Shown: piece after piece, positions 15,445 to 23,844 of the stretch
Layout of the letters: each line of letters opens with the position of its first letter
How positions within the stretch are numbered: position 1 is the first letter of the stretch
NCBI GenBank assembly: GCA_020632575.1
Contig: JACKFH010000030.1
Location: 1-48,159, forward strand
Reading direction: 5' to 3'
From: Candidatus Omnitrophota bacterium
Lineage (GTDB): Bacteria > Hinthialibacterota > Hinthialibacteria > OLB16
Length of the DNA stretch: 48,159 nt
The notes under the pieces: model-generated
What the model was told of the DNA's origin: nothing
The model's database searches: none
What the model saw: the letters and a program-made list of their open reading frames with translations, nothing else
Translations under genes and position numbers: made by a program

Positions 15445-15610
15445 GTCCGTTTCAACGGACGGCTCTTTGCGTCGCCACGGAATTGATTCCGTGGCGGGGT
15501 GGGTTGCAGGCCGAAAAGTGGGTCGGTTTGATTTAACTCTCAACAGACGATAGAGACCGCGACGGGTTCAAACCGCGTCGCTACACACATCGAAGTCCGT
15601 TGAAACGGAC
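15445..15610. repeat. Palindromic repeat cluster, type 2
   Basis: The 365-bp gap 15357-15721 holds four hairpins: GTCCGTT-TC-AACGGAC (15445-15460), a 22-bp palindrome GCCACGGAAT/ATTCCGTGGC (15474-15495), GCGACGGGTT/AACC-CGTCGC (15559-15581), and GTCCGTT-GA-AACGGAC (15595-15610). The first and last are the same unit in opposite orientation, each followed inward by a second GC-rich hairpin, so the region is a composite inverted repeat. No gene seen here. Confidence 0.7.
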
Positions 15611-15721
15611 TGGGGGGTCTATTGAGGGGTTGGGAGATTGATGGAATTTATCTCTCCCATCAGATTTCTCCCTGCGGTCGAAATGACACTTGTGAAAATT
15701 GAAATGGTGAATCGGAGCGAG

Positions 15722-16576
15722 CTATTTCTTCAGATGTTCATCAAACCAATCGGCCATGATGGCGACTTCCTCGGGGATGGTCGGCCAGGGGTGGTTGCCG
15801 CCGGGTTTGACAATGAGTTTGGCCTCGCCGCCAGCGTCTTGAAGGACTTTTAGCATTTTCTCCGATTGTTGGAGCGGGACAGATTGGTCAGCGTCACCAT
15901 GAATGAGGAGAATCGGAGGCAGCGTGTCCTTCACATTGAGCGCGGGAGAGATCTTTTTCGCTTTCGCTTTCACCTCTTCATCGGAATGGCCCTCGATTCC
16001 ACACTTGAAAAGGATGTCGCCGATTCGAGCGAAGTTGGCGGTTTCGCCGCCGTAGTCGAGGAAATCGGTGGGTGGAAAAAAGACCGCGCCGGTTTTGAGT
16101 TTCAGTTCAGGGTCGTTGTTGATATCGACCAGAGTCATCAGGGTGAGGTGCCCGCCGGCGGAGGCGCCGGTGATACCGATGCGGTCGGGGTCGATCTCGT
16201 AATCCTCGGCGTGGTCTTTGACATACCGAATCCCCTTCTTGATGTGGTCGACCATTTGATCGGCGGTGAAGAGGGTTCGCGACCCGGGCCTGACCATAAA
16301 GACGGTGTAGCCTCGGTCGCAATAAATATTAAAAATCTGTCCGCGAAGGTGATCGTTCACCTGCCCCTGTTCCGAGAACCAGGCGCCGGAGAGGACATCG
16401 ATCACAGCCAGGCCGTTCTTCTCGCCTTTGGGTGTGAAGACATCCATCACCAGCCCCACGCCGGAGACCAGGGAATAGACAATGTTCTCCTCTCGGGTGT
16501 AGGGAACCTCCTCCTCGGCGTATGCGAGGGAGGGGATGAGCAATGCGGCGATCAGCAATAGGGGGAAGATCTTCAC
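15722..16576 (-). CDS. Exported alpha/beta-hydrolase (esterase, BD-FAE/dienelactone-hydrolase-like)
   Basis: 284 aa, GTG start at 16576 with AGGAG upstream. Residues 1-20 are a signal peptide (ALLIPSLAYA). The fold is an alpha/beta-hydrolase: nucleophile elbow GASAGG (137-142, Ser139), acid in LIHGDADQSVP (Asp228 or Asp230) and His262 in GGNHPWP, so the triad is complete. The oxyanion region is not the classical HGGG but VLSGAWFS. Related proteins are acetyl-xylan or feruloyl esterases and small prolyl-oligopeptidase-like enzymes. Its place among secreted glycan-active genes suggests removal of ester groups from polysaccharides, which is inference. It is 10 bp downstream of the Trm112-like gene. 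Confidence 0.88.
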   Translation of the reverse strand: MKIFPLLLIAALLIPSLAYAEEEVPYTREENIVYSLVSGVGLVMDVFTPKGEKNGLAVIDVLSGAWFSEQGQVNDHLRGQIFNIYCDRGYTVFMVRPGSRTLFTADQMVDHIKKGIRYVKDHAEDYEIDPDRIGITGASAGGHLTLMTLVDINNDPELKLKTGAVFFPPTDFLDYGGETANFARIGDILFKCGIEGHSDEEVKAKAKKISPALNVKDTLPPILLIHGDADQSVPLQQSEKMLKVLQDAGGEAKLIVKPGGNHPWPTIPEEVAIMADWFDEHLKK

Positions 16577-16586
16577 GGGGTGACTC

Positions 16587-16811
16587 CTATCCTTGAAATG
16601 GGGTTGCGTTGTGTTTCTCCATGATGGCTTTCCATTCGGCCTCGTCGAGGACCTCGGATTCGTCGATCAGCATGATCGGGATATCGTCCTTGATCGTGTA
16701 ACGGCGACGGGTCTTCGGGTCGGTGGAGACCAGAGTTTCGCCCTCGAGCACCAGAGGAGCCTTGGTTTCGGGGCAAACCAGAATGTCGAGTAGATCCTGG
16801 GAAATCGGCAT
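16587..16811 (-). CDS. Trm112/UPF0434-like small protein
   Basis: 74 aa. Start set at the ATG at 16811, where the family's typical opening (QDLLDILVCPETKAPL) begins; the longer frame to 16910 adds unlike sequence. It has the family core (LVCP, TKAPL, RRYTIKDDIPIML, DE). Members with intact Cys pairs bind zinc, and the archaeal/eukaryotic Trm112 activates methyltransferases; bacterial YcaR-type members are poorly understood. Here only one Cys (LVCPE) remains, so zinc binding is unlikely. It is probably co-transcribed with the esterase 10 bp downstream. Confidence 0.85.
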   Translation of the reverse strand: MPISQDLLDILVCPETKAPLVLEGETLVSTDPKTRRRYTIKDDIPIMLIDESEVLDEAEWKAIMEKHNATPFQG

Positions 16812-16936
16812 GGTTGTTTTTCTCCTAAAGAACAGCGGTGAGGAGGATGTTAGGAGAGGTCCGCCGAAAGGGAAAGTGGGATGTCGAGGGATGGCTCTGA
16901 ACAGGCGCAAGCATCGCCGCTATGATGGAAGTCAAT

Positions 16937-19285
16937 ATGTTCAATCGTCTCAGTCGGATATGCCGTTTATCGAGTCGGCGGTGGGTGCTGATATTCTTCG
17001 GTCTGGTCTCCTTGTGCTCAAGCGCCAGGGCCCTTGAAGATCCTTCCGGCTTGTCGGAACTTCCAGTGGGCGATTCGCCGGACCCAATCTCTGCGCCCTA
17101 TTTCCCGGACCGCGTCCATGAATTCATCTGGCGAAATTGGGAGGCGGTCCCCGCCGAGAAGTTGGCGAAAATTCTAGGCGCTACTGTCGAACAGATCACC
17201 GAGATCGCCGTTTCGATGGGGCTTCCCGAAAAGCCGGAGGTTCCTTCTCGGATGCTCGAAAGGGGATATGTCGGGCTGATCCGTCGGAATTGGCATCTCC
17301 TCCCGTACGATCAACTCCTGGAACTCCTCGAGATGACCCCCGATCGATTGAATGTCATGCTGCGCGAGGAGGATTTTCTCTGGATCAAGTTGGGTCGACG
17401 GAAACCCGCCTGCCCGCCGCTTCGCTATGAGCCTCCCGATGCAATGGCCCAAAATCGTGCGGCGGAGATTCGGCGGTTGGTCGAGAAAGAGTTTGGGGAG
17501 GCCCTGTCCAACCAGGGGGAGCCGCGATTCGACTTTGTCCGTCAACTGTCCCAACCCCTCCCGGAGGAGGATTTGGAGACGCCCACCGAGAAAACAGATT
17601 CCTTTCGAAGAATTGTCTATTCCTACGTCGCGGTTTATGGCGACCCCCTGATGCGCCCCGAATTGGACCCCTATCCCGATGGATTGCTGCAACGCATTGC
17701 GTGTGTTGGAGTCAATGGCGTTTGGCTGCATGCGGTTCTACGAGATTTGGCTCCGGGAGGGGAGACATTCCCAGAATTTGGAGAGGGGTGCGAGACTCGA
17801 CTCGCCAACCTGCGGGAATTGGTGAAGCGTGCCTCGGGATACGGAATTCGAGTTTATCTGTATTTCAATGAACCCCGCGCCATGCCGCTTTCGTTTTTCG
17901 AGGGGCGCTCCGAGATGGCCGGCGTGAAAGAGGAACATCTCCAGGCGCTTTGCACCTCTCACCCCAAGGTGCGTAAATGGATGGGAGACGCTCTGGCGTT
18001 CATCTTTCGCGAGGTTCCCGACCTGGGCGGAGTGTATGTCATCACCGCCTCGGAGAATCTGACTAATTGCGCCTCTCATGGCGACTGGAAATCCTGTCCG
18101 CATTGTGTCTACCGTGGCGATTCAGAGATTCTCGCCGAGGTCGTCGCGGTCATCGAGGAGGGGGTCCATCGAGGGAATCCGGAGGCGAGGGTCCTCATCT
18201 CCGATTGGGGTTGGAAGGGTCACGGAGACGCCCGAGAGATCATTCCCCTTTTGCCCAAGGCGATCACCCTGATGTCGGTGAGCGAATGGAATCTTCCCAT
18301 CGAGCGGGGAGGAGTGGAGTCATTGGTGGGGGAGTATTCCATCTCGTCGGTGGGCCCGGGGCCGCGTTCTCTTCCCCACTGGAAAGCGGCGCGTGAGCAG
18401 GGCATGGGAACCGGCGCGGAAATCCAGTTCAACAACACCTGCGAGATCGCAAGTCTCCCCTACATTCCGGTGATGGATCTTGTCGCCGAGCACTGTTCCA
18501 ATTTGTTGGCGGCCGCCGACCTCGACGCCATGCTGATCGGGTGGACCATGGGGGGCTACCCCTCGCCCAACATCGCTGTGGCCAAACGGTTGTGTCAGGA
18601 TCCAGCTCCAGCGGTCGATTCGGTTTTGGATTCGGTCGCACTCGAGAGATATGGTCCCGATGGCGCTCCGTTGGCCCGACGAGCCTGGAGGATTCTAAGC
18701 GAGGCTTACCGTGAGTATCCCTTCCACATCAGCGTCGTGTACACCTCGCCTGTTCAGATGGGCCCAGCCAATCCACTTTACCTCACCAAAACCGGTTATT
18801 CCGCCACGATGTGGGGGCTCCCCTATGACGATCTAAAAGGCTGGCGCGGCCCCTATCCGCCTGAAATTCTGGCTCAACAGTTCGAGAAAATAGCCAAGGG
18901 ATGGAAACCCGGTCTCGATCTTTTGGAAGAGGCCGTTTCAAAAACCCCCGAATCCTTGCGCGGGGAGGCGAGATCGGATCTTCGACTCGCAAAAGCGGCG
19001 GCGATTCACTTTCAGTCGGTCGCCAATCAGACTCGTTTCGTGATGTCGCGGGATCAACTTTCCGAGGGTGGATCGTCATTTTCGGAGGAGGAACAGTCTC
19101 GCCTGAAAGAGGTCATGAGGGATTCCTTGGAGTCGGAGATGGAACTCGCGCGAGAACTCTATAACTTGAGCAAGGAGGATTCGCGGATCGGTTTCGAACC
19201 CTCCTGCCATTATTTCTACTTGCCTCTGGATCTGGTGGAAAAAGTGATCAACTGCCGGTGGATTCTGGAGCGGATTGGTCCGTGA
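16937..19285 (+). CDS. Secreted glycosidase-like protein with duplicated N-terminal helical motif
   Basis: 782 aa from the ATG at 16937; GGAAG is correctly spaced for this third ATG, while the ATGs at 16922 and 16925 are not. A signal peptide follows (WVLIFFGLVSLCSSARA). Two copies of a ~40-residue helical motif come next: FIWRNWEAVPAEKLAKILGA and LIRRNWHLLPYDQLLELLEM. The central ~400 residues look like a TIM barrel: GVNGVWLHAVL, YGIRVYLYFNEPRA, GGVYVITASENLTNC with a candidate acid Glu, CPHC, and VLISDWGWKG. A C-terminal helical region (650-782) ends the protein. The layout recalls GH20/GH67-type exo-glycosidases, but I cannot assign a family. Divergent from the Trm112-like gene. Confidence 0.65.
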   Translation: MFNRLSRICRLSSRRWVLIFFGLVSLCSSARALEDPSGLSELPVGDSPDPISAPYFPDRVHEFIWRNWEAVPAEKLAKILGATVEQITEIAVSMGLPEKPEVPSRMLERGYVGLIRRNWHLLPYDQLLELLEMTPDRLNVMLREEDFLWIKLGRRKPACPPLRYEPPDAMAQNRAAEIRRLVEKEFGEALSNQGEPRFDFVRQLSQPLPEEDLETPTEKTDSFRRIVYSYVAVYGDPLMRPELDPYPDGLLQRIACVGVNGVWLHAVLRDLAPGGETFPEFGEGCETRLANLRELVKRASGYGIRVYLYFNEPRAMPLSFFEGRSEMAGVKEEHLQALCTSHPKVRKWMGDALAFIFREVPDLGGVYVITASENLTNCASHGDWKSCPHCVYRGDSEILAEVVAVIEEGVHRGNPEARVLISDWGWKGHGDAREIIPLLPKAITLMSVSEWNLPIERGGVESLVGEYSISSVGPGPRSLPHWKAAREQGMGTGAEIQFNNTCEIASLPYIPVMDLVAEHCSNLLAAADLDAMLIGWTMGGYPSPNIAVAKRLCQDPAPAVDSVLDSVALERYGPDGAPLARRAWRILSEAYREYPFHISVVYTSPVQMGPANPLYLTKTGYSATMWGLPYDDLKGWRGPYPPEILAQQFEKIAKGWKPGLDLLEEAVSKTPESLRGEARSDLRLAKAAAIHFQSVANQTRFVMSRDQLSEGGSSFSEEEQSRLKEVMRDSLESEMELARELYNLSKEDSRIGFEPSCHYFYLPLDLVEKVINCRWILERIGP

Positions 19286-19331
19286 CACCTCCGCGTTGTC
19301 GGATCGTCAAGATCCACTTTCCGATCCTGCC

Positions 19332-19394
19332 GGGGGAGCGGCATCTTGCCGCGAATGCCCACCTCCCGTTTCGGGGCAAGGATGCCCCTCCCAC
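19332..19394. repeat. REP-like palindromic repeat pair, type 1
   Basis: The same ~22-bp unit as at 11126-11223, here as a facing pair: 19332-19353 on plus (GGGGAGCGGCATCTTGCCGC) and 19372-19394 on minus. The pair folds into a long hairpin between two convergent genes. Confidence 0.75.
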
Positions 19395-19438
19395 GGTACA
19401 AAACCAAATTTAAAATCCACTAACGCGAGTTCTTGGAT

Positions 19439-21991
19439 TCAATTCACGGGCTCGAAGAAGGGTTGAACCTCCACAAAGTTGAAGGCGATTCTTTCGGCTT
19501 GGCTAGGTTGATCAGAGATTGCCAGCACGTCTTCTTGACCCGAGGCTCGGAAAACATAGCGGTAATAAGTGAAATAAGCCGGGTGGTTTCGATCATAGGG
19601 TCCAAACTCGTGAGCGTAATTGCTCGGGTAGGAGGCTTTGAACGTGTATTCGTCGATCCATTCCCCATTTTCCAAATCAAGTCCCAATTCGATTTCCTGG
19701 TTTTTATCCCAATCATTGATGTCGGCGGTAATTAATTTTACTGAATAGAGTCGTCCGGGTTTGAGTTCCTTGAGTTTCTGTGAAATTCGATTGGGTTTCT
19801 CGGCCCGAGTCATCTCGCAATAGGTGTTTCCCCTTTCGGTCTCCGGATATCGTCCTTGGAGCCAACTGAAACCCTCTTGGCTGCTAGCCGTGATGGTTCC
19901 GGAGGCCGCCTCCTGGACAGTCCAGTGATTGAGTCCTTGATCAAAATCAGGATTCTTTAGGTGAGGAAGATCGTAAGGGTCCTCGGTGAGTCGATTCGTG
20001 TTTCCCTCGATACAGTAGTGGCGAAAGAGTTGGTGAGCCCAGCGGACCATCTCCTCGTCGGCGTAGCTGGTTGTGTACTCCATGATTCCATCGATTCCCC
20101 AGTAGACCGGAGTGGTGGCGAGGTGATGGAACTGCATGTCGAGGAAGACTCGGTAATCGACCGCGGGATTCGTGTTCAAGGATTCCGGCGGAGCGGAGAG
20201 ATATCCAAGGCAAAGGATCAAGTGATGGGCAAAATCGGGATAGTTTTCGGTCCAGTTCAGATGCGAACGATGAAGGCTCCGGTTAAGCGCGCGGATTGCC
20301 TCCTCCTCGGTGGCTTCCTCCGCGAGGTATTTTTCGAGAGCGAACCGGTCGCCGTGGTCGATTAGATCCTGGACGAAGGCCTGGGTCGATTCATCCTTTT
20401 GCTGATAAAGATCGCCACACCATGCGTAGAAAATCTTGTCCTCTAGAAGACCCTCGTTTCGCAGCATCTTGAGCGCTTCGAGCCATGCGGCGTAGTGATG
20501 CGAACTCGCGCCGATGAACTCATCGACAATGAGTCCTCCAAAATCGGGGGACTGAATCCCAATATTCTTCGACCAGTACTCATAGACTTCTGTGGCATTG
20601 GGAGGCGGCCCGCTTAGCCCGGGCAGACTGGCATTGCCCACCCAAAGTCTCCCTTCGTTCAGCCATTCTTTTTTGATTGCTTCATCGATGTCCCCATGGG
20701 TGATGAGAGTCGTGACATGGGGAAGGACATACTGGGTGAGGTATTTCCAATCGTAATCACCATGCGGCGCGAGATGAGAGGTGCAGGGGTAATAGGAATA
20801 GGCGAGTTCGGGGATCCTTCTAATCGATAGCCGACCTTTCCTGTACATATGTTCGATTTCGATACGGTGCTCGCCCTCGTCAAGTTCCATTATGGATTCG
20901 AAGTTCCCGTTGTCGGGGTTCCTTCTCCAAATAATCAATCGGCTGGTCCCAACCCATCTCGCGAGAAGTTGTCCCCATTCTTCGCCAGGATCCTCGGGAG
21001 AAATTGAGACCAAGACCCAGCCTTTTCGTGGGTTCTTGATCGTCTCACGAACCCACTCGCTATGGGGAAGTGAACTATCGTAAAGTTCAGTCACACAATT
21101 ATTCAGAACCTTGAGGTTGTCATAGGGTTCCGGCCATTCTCGTTCCCGTTGGGATCGCAACGGAATCACCACGGGCGGAAATGAAACCCAACCCTTGGGG
21201 ACAACACGGATAACGCCAGCCCCATCCTTTGGCAGTTCCTTCGGATCGAATAGGGCGACCCATACGCCCTTCCCCTCCCGCTTTAAACTCATCGGCGAAA
21301 CAGATGTAGAGTCGGATTCGATTTGGACTTCGATATTCGATGCCGAAAAATCTTGCCCCAGACCTTTCCCATCGATCTCCACCACGAATCCACCCAACCG
21401 CTCGGAGGGGTACTGATGCACCTGGGGAATTCGCGGGAGTGAATCCACATCGGTGGTCAGCAGGCAGGGCTCCCGCCAGGGGCCGCCGCTCCCGCCCCAA
21501 TCGTGGAAGGAAAGAGCGATTGAGTTTTCAACGCCGTACTGGAGGAATGGAGCGAGGTCGGCCATCGTGGCGATCTGCGCCACCGTTGTCTGCTCGGAGG
21601 CATTCATCTTTCGGATCGAACCCGGATCGGGTCGGTCGCCGAACCGCGCGACCTCTTGGCCATTGCAATAGAGGATGTAGGAATCGTTCGCACCGCCGAG
21701 GAGGAACCAGACTGCCTGCCCCTCCCAGTCCTTGGGAACGTCGAACCGCTTCCGATACCACGCGGTTCCATCGAGGTCGGAAAAGCCCTGGTCTTCCCAA
21801 CGAAGTCCGGCGTCGATGACTGCCCAGTCGTCGTCCTGAAAGTAGGGGGCATACCATGCCTGTTTGAATCCGAGATCGCCGGGATCCGGTTTAAATCGCC
21901 AGCCATTCAATAGGCCAAGGGAGTCCTGACCGAATGACGGGATCGGTATCCAACACAGTCCGATGAAAAGCGGAACCCAACTTCCGCGCAC
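19439..21991 (-). CDS. Large secreted glycan-active protein (jelly-roll, barrel and CBM-like parts)
   Basis: 850 aa, GTG start at 21991 with GGAGG 8 nt upstream. Signal peptide 1-21 (GLCWIPIPSFGQ). Residues ~30-185 are a galactose-binding-like jelly roll as in GH2 and sialate O-acetylesterases (WYRKRFDVPKDWEGQAVWFL, LYCNGQEVARFG). A middle region (~290-640) looks like a catalytic barrel: VLPHVTTLITHGDIDEA, FGGLIVDEFIG with candidate acids Asp/Glu, PVYWGIDGIMEYT. A C-terminal ~150-residue jelly roll (NPDFDQGLNHWTVQ) looks like a carbohydrate-binding module. Substrate unknown. It is convergent with 16937-19285 across a REP-like hairpin. Confidence 0.65.
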   Translation of the reverse strand: MRGSWVPLFIGLCWIPIPSFGQDSLGLLNGWRFKPDPGDLGFKQAWYAPYFQDDDWAVIDAGLRWEDQGFSDLDGTAWYRKRFDVPKDWEGQAVWFLLGGANDSYILYCNGQEVARFGDRPDPGSIRKMNASEQTTVAQIATMADLAPFLQYGVENSIALSFHDWGGSGGPWREPCLLTTDVDSLPRIPQVHQYPSERLGGFVVEIDGKGLGQDFSASNIEVQIESDSTSVSPMSLKREGKGVWVALFDPKELPKDGAGVIRVVPKGWVSFPPVVIPLRSQREREWPEPYDNLKVLNNCVTELYDSSLPHSEWVRETIKNPRKGWVLVSISPEDPGEEWGQLLARWVGTSRLIIWRRNPDNGNFESIMELDEGEHRIEIEHMYRKGRLSIRRIPELAYSYYPCTSHLAPHGDYDWKYLTQYVLPHVTTLITHGDIDEAIKKEWLNEGRLWVGNASLPGLSGPPPNATEVYEYWSKNIGIQSPDFGGLIVDEFIGASSHHYAAWLEALKMLRNEGLLEDKIFYAWCGDLYQQKDESTQAFVQDLIDHGDRFALEKYLAEEATEEEAIRALNRSLHRSHLNWTENYPDFAHHLILCLGYLSAPPESLNTNPAVDYRVFLDMQFHHLATTPVYWGIDGIMEYTTSYADEEMVRWAHQLFRHYCIEGNTNRLTEDPYDLPHLKNPDFDQGLNHWTVQEAASGTITASSQEGFSWLQGRYPETERGNTYCEMTRAEKPNRISQKLKELKPGRLYSVKLITADINDWDKNQEIELGLDLENGEWIDEYTFKASYPSNYAHEFGPYDRNHPAYFTYYRYVFRASGQEDVLAISDQPSQAERIAFNFVEVQPFFEPVN

Positions 21992-22027
21992 TTCCGGCCC
22001 CTCCGTGACTTTTCGTGATTCAAACCT

Positions 22028-23800
22028 TCACTTCACAATATCGAACTCATCCAAAACGTTGCCATCGATGTCATAGACCTTGTAGGACAGGTTCTTTCCA
22101 TCGATCTCGAAATACTGGTAAACCGGGATGCCGGCAAACTGCACCGCCGCATAGTTGTTCGGAGGAATTTCACGAGGTCGATTTTCGATGGGAATCGAAA
22201 TGACATGGATGGTCCCCTGTTCGGGCTTGTCCCTCGGTCGATCCCGAAACATGGGGTGGCTCCTCATGTAGTAATGGGTGTGCCCCTCCAAAGAGATGTC
22301 GACATGATGTTTGTCAAAAATGTACCCCCAGAGGTTTCGAATTTCAGGGTACGGGTCCTCATAATTGTAGGGTGGGAAATGAAACATCGTGAACTTCCAG
22401 TCTGCATCCGAATCCTCAACCTGCTCCTCGAGCCAGTCGGCTTGGTCGAGCACCGGCAATGTGGAATCCAGTGAAACAAACTTCAAGTTGCTGTATTCGA
22501 TCGAGAATGCTCTTTCGCACTGGACCGTTTTGGGGCCGTTCTCCGGCAGGGCAAACTGGTCGACATACATCTCGACCCCCATCCCATCGATTACCTCGTG
22601 GTTGCCGATGGTGGGAACGAGAGGAATCCGGGTCCCGAGAGGTCCCGCGCAATGAAAGAACCGATCCCAGTCATCCCGATATTGACCCGTGTCGACCAAG
22701 TCCCCGGCGATAGTGAAAAAGGAAATATCCGGGTGACGGTCCTCGATCACCTTCACCATCTCTCCCCAGATATCCCGGTTGTGAGTGTCACCGAAGGTGA
22801 CAAAAGTGAAGGGTTTCGGTTTGTCGGGGGCAGTGGTGAATTCGGACTCCTCGCTCCAAATCGGCTTGCCCGGATGACCCACGCGATAGACATAGGTCGT
22901 ATCTGGTTCGAGGTCTCGCATGACGGCGGTGTAATGGTGACAGAGAGGGTCGTTCTCGAGCAATCGGTTCTCGATGAGTTTGGTGTCGGCTTCCACCTCC
23001 CGATACTCGGCGTCGCCCTTCTTCTTAAATTGGACCACTCCATTGTCGAGCTGAGTCGAGGTTCTCCATTGGACGGTTTGTGTGGTTTTGGGATCGTCGC
23101 TCCAAGTCAGCAGAATCTGGTCGGGGGTCTCGCTGGATGGATAGCGTGTTTTTCGGAAGCCGCCGATCAAGTGCGCTTCGCGAGCGCGTCCGCGAATGGT
23201 GGTCAGGAGCCGATGTCCAAAAAGCTCCCTTGGAACCTCTTTCAAAAGGAGGCTGTCCCAGTCGTGATAGACAAACGCTCCTTCATGCATCCATTCCGTC
23301 GAGAACTGACTCGGGAAAAGGTTTGTGATCTCGAGATCGTCGCCTTCGTTCAAGGCTCCGACTGTTACGAAATAGTGTTGGCGGTGTTTGTCGAACCCAT
23401 TGATGCCTAGATTCACCGGCCCCGGTTCAAACTTCTTTTGCCAGACCTCGTACACCCAATCCTCGTCATTGACCACGGTCATGTCGGTCTTCTCGAATCC
23501 CGCCTCTTTGAGCCAGAACGGGAGGACCGGCTGGTCCTTGTGGTGCATTACCGAAACAACCACCGGTACATTGACCTCGAATTTGACGTGCTGAGTCGCC
23601 AGGGACTTTCGCTCCTCGGGCGTGATAAACGACTGGATTTTTTCATCGGTCAGGGAAAAGAGTTCCTCTTCGGAGAGGTTCTCGTAGAGCCGATCGACGA
23701 TGCCATCCATCGTCTCTTTGACCGATTTGATTTCCGCTCGCGCGGAGGGGATGAAAGCGATCAGAAAAATGATCGCGAGTTGTCTTTTGAATTTGTACAT
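22028..23800 (-). CDS. Exported purple-acid-phosphatase-like metallophosphoesterase
   Basis: 590 aa. Start at the ATG at 23800 (AGAGG upstream), where a signal peptide begins (QLAIIFLIAFIPSARA). Residues ~220-325 form a fibronectin-III-like N-domain typical of purple acid phosphatases (PDQILLTWSDD, LEPDTTYVYRVG). The catalytic domain has the dinuclear-metal motifs in order: FGDTH (336-340), GDLVDTG (366-372), GNHE (399-402), then HFPPY and EGHTHYY. The first ~200 residues are an extra domain I do not recognise. It probably hydrolyses phosphate esters in the periplasm or outside the cell. It lies 44 bp downstream of the MBL-fold gene on the same strand. Confidence 0.9.
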   Translation of the reverse strand: MYKFKRQLAIIFLIAFIPSARAEIKSVKETMDGIVDRLYENLSEEELFSLTDEKIQSFITPEERKSLATQHVKFEVNVPVVVSVMHHKDQPVLPFWLKEAGFEKTDMTVVNDEDWVYEVWQKKFEPGPVNLGINGFDKHRQHYFVTVGALNEGDDLEITNLFPSQFSTEWMHEGAFVYHDWDSLLLKEVPRELFGHRLLTTIRGRAREAHLIGGFRKTRYPSSETPDQILLTWSDDPKTTQTVQWRTSTQLDNGVVQFKKKGDAEYREVEADTKLIENRLLENDPLCHHYTAVMRDLEPDTTYVYRVGHPGKPIWSEESEFTTAPDKPKPFTFVTFGDTHNRDIWGEMVKVIEDRHPDISFFTIAGDLVDTGQYRDDWDRFFHCAGPLGTRIPLVPTIGNHEVIDGMGVEMYVDQFALPENGPKTVQCERAFSIEYSNLKFVSLDSTLPVLDQADWLEEQVEDSDADWKFTMFHFPPYNYEDPYPEIRNLWGYIFDKHHVDISLEGHTHYYMRSHPMFRDRPRDKPEQGTIHVISIPIENRPREIPPNNYAAVQFAGIPVYQYFEIDGKNLSYKVYDIDGNVLDEFDIVK

Positions 23801-23844
23801 CAATCTTAACCTCTTGTTTGAATCAATATTGGGGCTGCCATGCA

